A model generated the notes under the pieces. That model saw only the letters and a program-made list of their open reading frames with translations. It ran no database searches and was not told the origin of the DNA. Position numbers and translations under genes: made by a program. Below are positions 59,662-64,000 of a DNA stretch of 64,000 bases, in pieces; positions within the stretch are counted from its first letter, which is position 1; the number at the start of each line of letters is the position of its first letter. The stretch is from Leyella stercorea (GTDB lineage: Bacteria; Bacteroidota; Bacteroidia; Bacteroidales; Bacteroidaceae). The DNA lies in NCBI RefSeq assembly GCF_021531655.1, contig NZ_JADYUF010000016.1:5182-69181 (forward strand), in the 5' to 3' direction.

Positions 59662-60684
59662 ATGACAAACAGTAAGCTTATACGCAACATCGTTGTGGCA
59701 ATCATTGCGATACTCTCGCTCGGTTCATGCGTTGACGAGGAGGAATATGCCGACAATCCGCGTGGCAACTTTGAAGCTTTGTGGAAGATTGTCGACGAAC
59801 ACTACTGCTTCTTCGACTACAAGCAGGAGCAGTATGGACTCGACTGGAACGCCGTTTACGACAAATACTCGCGCCAGATAGCTGATGATATGACCGACAG
59901 CCAGCTATTTGAGGTGTTGGGCAATATGCTTGGCGAGTTGAAGGACGGCCATGTCAATATGTATTCGTCGTGGGATGTGGCGCGCAACTGGTCGTGGCAC
60001 GAGAACTATCCTTCAAATCTGAGCGACACACTCATCAACCGCTACCTCGGCACCGATTACCGTATATCGTCAGGCATGCGTTATCGCATACTCGACGACA
60101 ACATCGGCTACATCCGATTGCAGTCGTTTGCATCGTCAATGGGCGAAGGCAATCTCGACGAAATACTCTATTATCTCATGCCGTGCAACGCTATCATCAT
60201 CGACATACGCGACAATGGCGGCGGAATGGTTACGTCGGCAGAGCAGCTGGCGGCACGATTCACCAACAGCACGTTGCTTGTCGGCTACATGCAACATAAG
60301 ACCGGACGCGGCCATTCTGACTTCTCGTCGATGCAGGAGCAGCGCCTCAAGCCGTCGAAGGGAATACGCTGGCAGAAGCGCGTGGCAATACTTACCAACC
60401 GGTCGGTGTATAGCGCCGCCAACGAATTTGTCAAGTACATGCGCTGTTGTCCTAACGTTGTACAGATAGGCGACCGCACAGGTGGCGGAGCAGGAATGCC
60501 TTATTCCAGCGAACTGCCCATAGGATGGAGCATACGCTTCTCGGCTTGCCCCATGTACGACAAGGACGGCAACAGCACCGAGTTCGGTATAGCGCCCGAC
60601 TACGACGTGCAGCTCTCGCAAACCGACCTTCTGCGTGGCAAGGACACGATAATAGAGAAGGCAAGAGAGGTGCTCAGACAATGA
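59662..60684 (+). CDS. S41-family (C-terminal processing-like) peptidase lipoprotein
   Basis: A 340-residue lipoprotein protease with lipobox SLGSC (Cys23). The N-terminal helical cap (FEALWKIVDEHYCFFDYKQE) is the tricorn-core/S41 opening. The peptidase core runs from YRILDDNIGYIRLQSF (about 138). DIRDNGGGMVTSAEQLAARF is the conserved DxRxNGGG segment. VAILTNRSVYSAANEFVKYM carries the nucleophile Ser251 (SVYSAAN). IGDRTGGGAGMPYSSELPIG completes the substrate cleft, and a final FGIAPDYDV matches the usual GIAPD. No PDZ domain is evident, which marks the short S41 type. It probably acts on exported proteins or peptides in the envelope; the substrate is unknown. Confidence 0.9.
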   Translation: MTNSKLIRNIVVAIIAILSLGSCVDEEEYADNPRGNFEALWKIVDEHYCFFDYKQEQYGLDWNAVYDKYSRQIADDMTDSQLFEVLGNMLGELKDGHVNMYSSWDVARNWSWHENYPSNLSDTLINRYLGTDYRISSGMRYRILDDNIGYIRLQSFASSMGEGNLDEILYYLMPCNAIIIDIRDNGGGMVTSAEQLAARFTNSTLLVGYMQHKTGRGHSDFSSMQEQRLKPSKGIRWQKRVAILTNRSVYSAANEFVKYMRCCPNVVQIGDRTGGGAGMPYSSELPIGWSIRFSACPMYDKDGNSTEFGIAPDYDVQLSQTDLLRGKDTIIEKAREVLRQ

Positions 60685-60719
60685 CAATTGAATAATTAAC
60701 ACAATAAAAACAATTCACT

Positions 60720-61097
60720 ATGAACAAAGCAATCAACACAAACAACGCTCCCGCAGCAATCGGTCCTTACTCACAGGCTATTGAGGCTAACGGCATGGTA
60801 TTCGCATCTGGTCAGCTTCCTATCGACCCTGCAACAGGCAACTTCGCCGAGGGTGGTATCAAGGAGCAGACACGTCAGTCGCTCACCAACGCCCAGAACA
60901 TCCTCAAGGAGGCTGGTACCGACCTGGCACACGTTGTTAAGACAACTGTATTCTTGAGCGATATGGCTAACTTCGGTGAAATGAACGAGGTGTACTCTGA
61001 GTTCTTCACACAGCCTTTCCCTGCACGTTCAGCCGTTGCAGTGAAGACTCTTCCGAAGAATGCGCTCGTTGAAGTAGAGTGCATCGCAGTGAAATAA
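60720..61097 (+). CDS. ridA: RidA (2-iminobutanoate/2-iminopropanoate deaminase)
   Basis: A 125-residue cytoplasmic trimeric enzyme that hydrolyses reactive enamines/imines formed by pyridoxal-phosphate enzymes. The signature is complete: APAAIGPYSQAIEANGMVFA, SGQLPIDPATG, QTRQSLTNAQNILKEAG and VVKTTVFLSDMANFGEMNEV. PFPARSAVAV carries Arg103, the carboxylate-binding residue, and NALVEVECIAVK ends the protein. Length is typical. Codon use is biased like that of the OmpA gene, pointing to high expression. It lies 35 bases after the S41 peptidase and ends before a strong terminator. Confidence 0.97.
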   Translation: MNKAINTNNAPAAIGPYSQAIEANGMVFASGQLPIDPATGNFAEGGIKEQTRQSLTNAQNILKEAGTDLAHVVKTTVFLSDMANFGEMNEVYSEFFTQPFPARSAVAVKTLPKNALVEVECIAVK

Positions 61098-61125
61098 CGC
61101 TCCGCAGAAATACGTATAGACATGA

Positions 61126-61166
61126 ATGGAGACTACAGCAAGTTTTCTGCCGTAGTCTCCATTTTT
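61126..61166 (+). terminator. Intrinsic terminator after ridA
   Basis: An 11-bp perfect stem ATGGAGACTAC / GTAGTCTCCAT with a 15-base loop, running into TTTTTAG. Confidence 0.92.
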
Positions 61167-61230
61167 AGTATCAAGGCAATAATAACCCTTCTGAAAATCA
61201 TCTTCCTAACAATAAACTAACCATTACTAC

Positions 61231-62790
61231 ATGAAGTTAAGTTCACTTTTACTCATGGCTCTATGCCTTCCGCCACTGCTAAACGATGCCGTCGTACAGG
61301 CCAAAGAGAGTCAGTTTCAGTTGAAGCAATGCAATGTTGCCAATCCTGAGAACACCCCACGTCCGGTATTTCCCGTTCCGAGCCGCAGACAGATGCTATG
61401 GAACGAAACCGAGTTTTACGCCTTCTTCCACTACGGCATGGACACATACACCGGCAAGGAGTGGGGCGACGGCACCGAAGACGAATCCATCTTCGCACCC
61501 ACACGAGTGCCCGACCCTGCCCAATGGCTCCGTGTGGCAAAGCAGGCGGGCATGAAGGGCGGCATAGCCGTAGTGAAACATCACGACGGATTCTGCCTTT
61601 GGCCCACTAAGACTACCGACCACAGCGTCTTGAACTCAGCCACCGAGACAGCCCGCAAGACAAATATTCCGCGCGACTTTGCCCGTGCTGCCCGCAAGCT
61701 GAAGATGAAATACGGATTCTACGTGTCGCCGTGGGACCTCAGCAGCATCTATTGGGGCGAGAAAGACAGCCAGGGACGCTACACCGACAACTACGCCAAG
61801 AAGGTGTTTTTCCCCCAATGTGTAGAGCTGGCGCAGTATGGGTCGGACCAGTTTGAAATGTGGTTTGACGGTGCAACGGGTGGCGATCATGCCGGATATT
61901 ACGGTGGTTCATATGGCGGCAAGGGTACAACGGGCCGCCGAACGATAGACAATGCACAGACATTCTACGACATTCCCAACCTGCGCGACTCCATTCACAA
62001 GCTGCTTCCTAACGTTGTGATGTGGGGAGTAGGCGGTGAGGTGCGCTGGATAGGCAATGAAGCAGGCCACGCAGGCGAAACCTGCTGGGCAATGGGGTCG
62101 GGCGAGAGCGGCAATGCTGATGCCTGGCGCTGGTGTCCGGGCGAAAGTGACGCCAAGGCCACCACAGGCGGATGGTTCTGGAAGAAGAACGAGAAGGTGC
62201 TTTCAGCCGAACGGCTCTTCCAGATGTATCTGGAGACAGTGGGACGCAACGCTACGCTCATCCTCAATCTGCCCCCCGACGTCAACGGACTTATTCCGCA
62301 AGCCACCGCTCAACGTATGGCTGAACTCGGACGCATGCTGAAGACGCGACTGGGCAACGACCTTGCGCTGAAGGCTAAGATCAGTGTGAGCGAGGAGCGC
62401 ACCCCAGGTGCACACACCGACTACTCCGTACGCCGACTCACCGACGGCAACAAGAATACCTATTGGGCTACGAACGATGCAACGACACATGCCACCATCA
62501 CGCTGAAGTGGGACAAACCCGTCACAGTGCGATATGTTCAGCTGATGGAGCACATCAAGCTCGGACAGCGTGTGCGCTCGTTCACCATAGAGACAAGCGA
62601 CGACGGCACCATATTTACGCCGCGCGCCACCAACATCCAGACCACCACGATAGGCTACAAGCGCATCATTCCGCTCAACGGGTCTACCGCCAAGAGCTAC
62701 GAGGGCGACGGATATAAGGTGAAGGCAATGCGCATTACCATCAACGACAGCAAGGCTTGTCCGCTGATTCAGAGTCTGTCGGTATTCTAA
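61231..62790 (+). CDS. Alpha-L-fucosidase, GH29, with C-terminal F5/8-type domain
   Basis: A 519-residue exported glycosidase with a signal peptide ending near residue 24 (VVQAKE). The GH29 barrel spans about 45-375. FYAFFHYGMDTYTGKEWGDG is the typical first strand, KGGIAVVKHHDGFCLWPTKT the conserved KHHDGF, and YGFYVSPWDLS follows. QFEMWFDGAT carries the nucleophile Asp213. The acid/base is less obvious, as in the GH29-B subgroup; RNATLILNLPPDVNGLI ends the barrel. The C-terminal 130 residues (RRLTDGNKNTYWATNDAT ... VRYVQLMEHIKLGQRVRSF) form an F5/8-type/CBM32-like sugar-binding domain. The GH29-B-like layout suggests action on branched alpha-1,3/1,4-fucosides such as Lewis-type glycans, an inference. 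It precedes a secreted putative glycan-binding protein by 21 bases. Confidence 0.93.
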   Translation: MKLSSLLLMALCLPPLLNDAVVQAKESQFQLKQCNVANPENTPRPVFPVPSRRQMLWNETEFYAFFHYGMDTYTGKEWGDGTEDESIFAPTRVPDPAQWLRVAKQAGMKGGIAVVKHHDGFCLWPTKTTDHSVLNSATETARKTNIPRDFARAARKLKMKYGFYVSPWDLSSIYWGEKDSQGRYTDNYAKKVFFPQCVELAQYGSDQFEMWFDGATGGDHAGYYGGSYGGKGTTGRRTIDNAQTFYDIPNLRDSIHKLLPNVVMWGVGGEVRWIGNEAGHAGETCWAMGSGESGNADAWRWCPGESDAKATTGGWFWKKNEKVLSAERLFQMYLETVGRNATLILNLPPDVNGLIPQATAQRMAELGRMLKTRLGNDLALKAKISVSEERTPGAHTDYSVRRLTDGNKNTYWATNDATTHATITLKWDKPVTVRYVQLMEHIKLGQRVRSFTIETSDDGTIFTPRATNIQTTTIGYKRIIPLNGSTAKSYEGDGYKVKAMRITINDSKACPLIQSLSVF

Positions 62791-62811
62791 TCTCTCTAAA
62801 ATCATACAACA

Positions 62812-63822
62812 ATGAACTTCAATATATATACAATCATAGCCGCGCTGGCACTGCCTATGGCTGCATCGGCGCAGAACACCGAGCGCAAGCTGTGCGACTT
62901 TGAGTCGGCTGATGCCTACCGCTCGATAAAGGTGTACGACACATGGGAGAACTCGCCCTTCCGCAACAACTCCGTTGAGGGAAACATACAGGTAGTGCAG
63001 AATCACCTGAATGATGCCGACCCTGTGCGCGGTTTTGTCCCCAATCCCTCGCACCATATCCTCGCCGTGCAACGTTCGCGCTTCGGCAGCAACACGTTCG
63101 GCGCACTCGTAGGTCTTAAAGAACCTTTCGCCCAGACCAAGACCGTGCAATACGTGCACGTGAAGATATACTCGCCCAAGGGCGGACCAGCAATGCTCAT
63201 CGGACTGGGCAACCGCGACGACCGTCCGCACCAGTCGCCCCTGACCGAGCAGTTTTGGGCTACAGCCTCGCAACCGCTCGTTGCCGGACATTGGAACGAT
63301 GCCGTGTTTGCCGTGTCGGGAGCCAATGGCGTGACCATACACAACCTGCTCATAGTGCCCGATGCTACGTCTCCCCACAATCTGACAGCCGACTTTGCCG
63401 CCTATATCGACGACATCGTGCTCTCAGCCGACGAAAAACCGTTCTTCACTGTAGGCGCATTTGCAACCTCGCGTGTCTTCAAACGTGGCGACCTCGTGAC
63501 GCTCAGCCGAGGCGTTGACGACCTTGGCGGCGGACTCAACGGCGACATCCTGCTTGCCGACGGGTCGGCTGTTACGGGCCGTACAGCCAAGTGTGGCGAG
63601 CCGTTGAGCGTGAAGGCTGTTCCGGCACCAGGCTTCCGATTCAACAAACTCGTAATACGCCACGGCCGTAACATCGACGGCAACGCACCGGACGACTGGA
63701 CCGAGACCGTCGTGACAGCCGACCGATTCAACAACGGTACCTATACCATCCCTGCCGACATCATCGACGGCGACATCCGATTTGTACCTTATTTCAGCAG
63801 TGTGGCTGCAGAAGTGAAGTAG
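62812..63822 (+). CDS. Secreted protein, possibly carbohydrate-binding
   Basis: A 336-residue exported protein with a signal peptide cleaved near residue 21 (ASAQ). Residues about 25-205 form a jelly-roll-like domain (LCDFESADAYRSIKVYDTW, YVHVKIYSPKGGPAMLIGLG, YIDDIVLSADEKPFF). The ending with the paired acidic IDDIVLS is common in carbohydrate-binding beta-sandwich modules. The C-terminal 125 residues (VTLSRGVDDLGGGLNGDILL ... DIIDGDIRFVPYFSS) form a second beta-rich unit. I do not recognise a named family. It lies 21 bases after the fucosidase gene, so the two are probably co-expressed and act on the same fucosylated glycan, an inference. No terminator is visible before the window end. Confidence 0.65.
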   Translation: MNFNIYTIIAALALPMAASAQNTERKLCDFESADAYRSIKVYDTWENSPFRNNSVEGNIQVVQNHLNDADPVRGFVPNPSHHILAVQRSRFGSNTFGALVGLKEPFAQTKTVQYVHVKIYSPKGGPAMLIGLGNRDDRPHQSPLTEQFWATASQPLVAGHWNDAVFAVSGANGVTIHNLLIVPDATSPHNLTADFAAYIDDIVLSADEKPFFTVGAFATSRVFKRGDLVTLSRGVDDLGGGLNGDILLADGSAVTGRTAKCGEPLSVKAVPAPGFRFNKLVIRHGRNIDGNAPDDWTETVVTADRFNNGTYTIPADIIDGDIRFVPYFSSVAAEVK

Positions 63823-63947
63823 GCTGGCTGCTAATGTCGAAAAGATTAGAATAATGCTATCTGTAGGAGGGAATAGTATCCATGCTATACCCACTCAATT
63901 AACTGTAAATGAAGGCTGAGTGGAGGGTATGTCAAAAGTCAAATCAG

Positions 63948-64000
63948 TACGCCCCGAAGGGGCAGAAGCACATAGCCCGGGGCACCGCCCTGGGTAAAAA
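63948..64000. repeat. Nested-hairpin intergenic element, copy 3 (cut by window end)
   Basis: ACGCCCCGAAGGGGCAGAAG and CACATAGCCCGGGGCACCGC, then CCTGGGT, correspond to the right end of copy 1 (15131-15316) read in reverse complement, with few mismatches. The rest of the element lies outside the window. Confidence 0.85.

Overview
The window reads as a chromosomal segment of a member of the Bacteroidales, most likely in or near Prevotellaceae. The genus is an inference. The signs are a SusC/SusD pair, FimB/Mfa2-type fimbrial genes, type IX secretion-like C-terminal tails, lipoproteins, OmpA and SurA homologues, and promoters of the TTTG / TAnnTTTG type. There is no transposase, phage gene, CRISPR array, tRNA or rRNA that I can support. 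Coding density is high and nearly all genes are on the + strand. The exceptions are three genes between 50.3 and 55.7 kb.

Layout. (1) 0-14.8 kb: the end of a FimB/Mfa2-like fimbrial anchor, a fimbrillin-like lipoprotein, and a 4330-residue secreted beta-helix protein of eight similar modules with a C-terminal sorting tail. (2) 15.5-17.8 kb: ECF sigma factor, single-span putative anti-sigma partner, secreted protein. (3) 18.3-25.4 kb: SusC, SusD and a serine-type sulfatase, forming a small glycan-uptake locus. (4) 25.6-35.0 kb: guaB, two parvulin-type periplasmic chaperones, an OstA-like protein, a small membrane protein and mutL. (5) 35.3-36.4 kb: an abundant-type OmpA protein. (6) 36.6-47.0 kb: an envelope-glycan block with a phosphoethanolamine transferase-like enzyme, two acyltransferases, a UbiA-family enzyme resembling decaprenyl-phosphate phosphoribosyltransferase, a HAD-IB phosphatase, a GtrA-like flippase, two paralogous multi-span proteins and a GT4 glycosyltransferase. 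(7) 47.1-49.3 kb: glyS and an FKBP lipoprotein. (8) 49.3-50.35 kb: a 1-kb region with a good promoter, a purine-rich repeat-filled leader, a possible 25-residue peptide and a terminator. (9) 50.35-55.65 kb on the minus strand: a 63-residue peptide, a secreted T9SS-tailed protein and a calcium-type P-ATPase. (10) 55.8-63.8 kb: topoisomerase IV subunit A, an outer-membrane-type protein, an S41 peptidase lipoprotein, RidA, a GH29 fucosidase and a secreted putative glycan-binding protein.

The most unusual content is intergenic. Four separate arrays carry 5-6 units of a 17-bp near-palindrome (CAAAAGGACTCCTTTTG) at an exact 22-bp period. A different palindrome is tandemly repeated, also at 22 bp, right next to one of them. 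Larger nested-hairpin elements recur at 15.1, 32.3 and 63.9 kb, and a third inverted-repeat family occurs at 18.0 and 50.6 kb.

The candidates for a previously undescribed system are the 49.6-50.3 kb transcript with no conventional gene, the 22-bp-period arrays, and the 38.7-47.0 kb envelope operon. The operon combines a phosphoribosyl-polyprenol-type synthase, a phosphatase, a flippase and two unknown GT-C-like paralogues.
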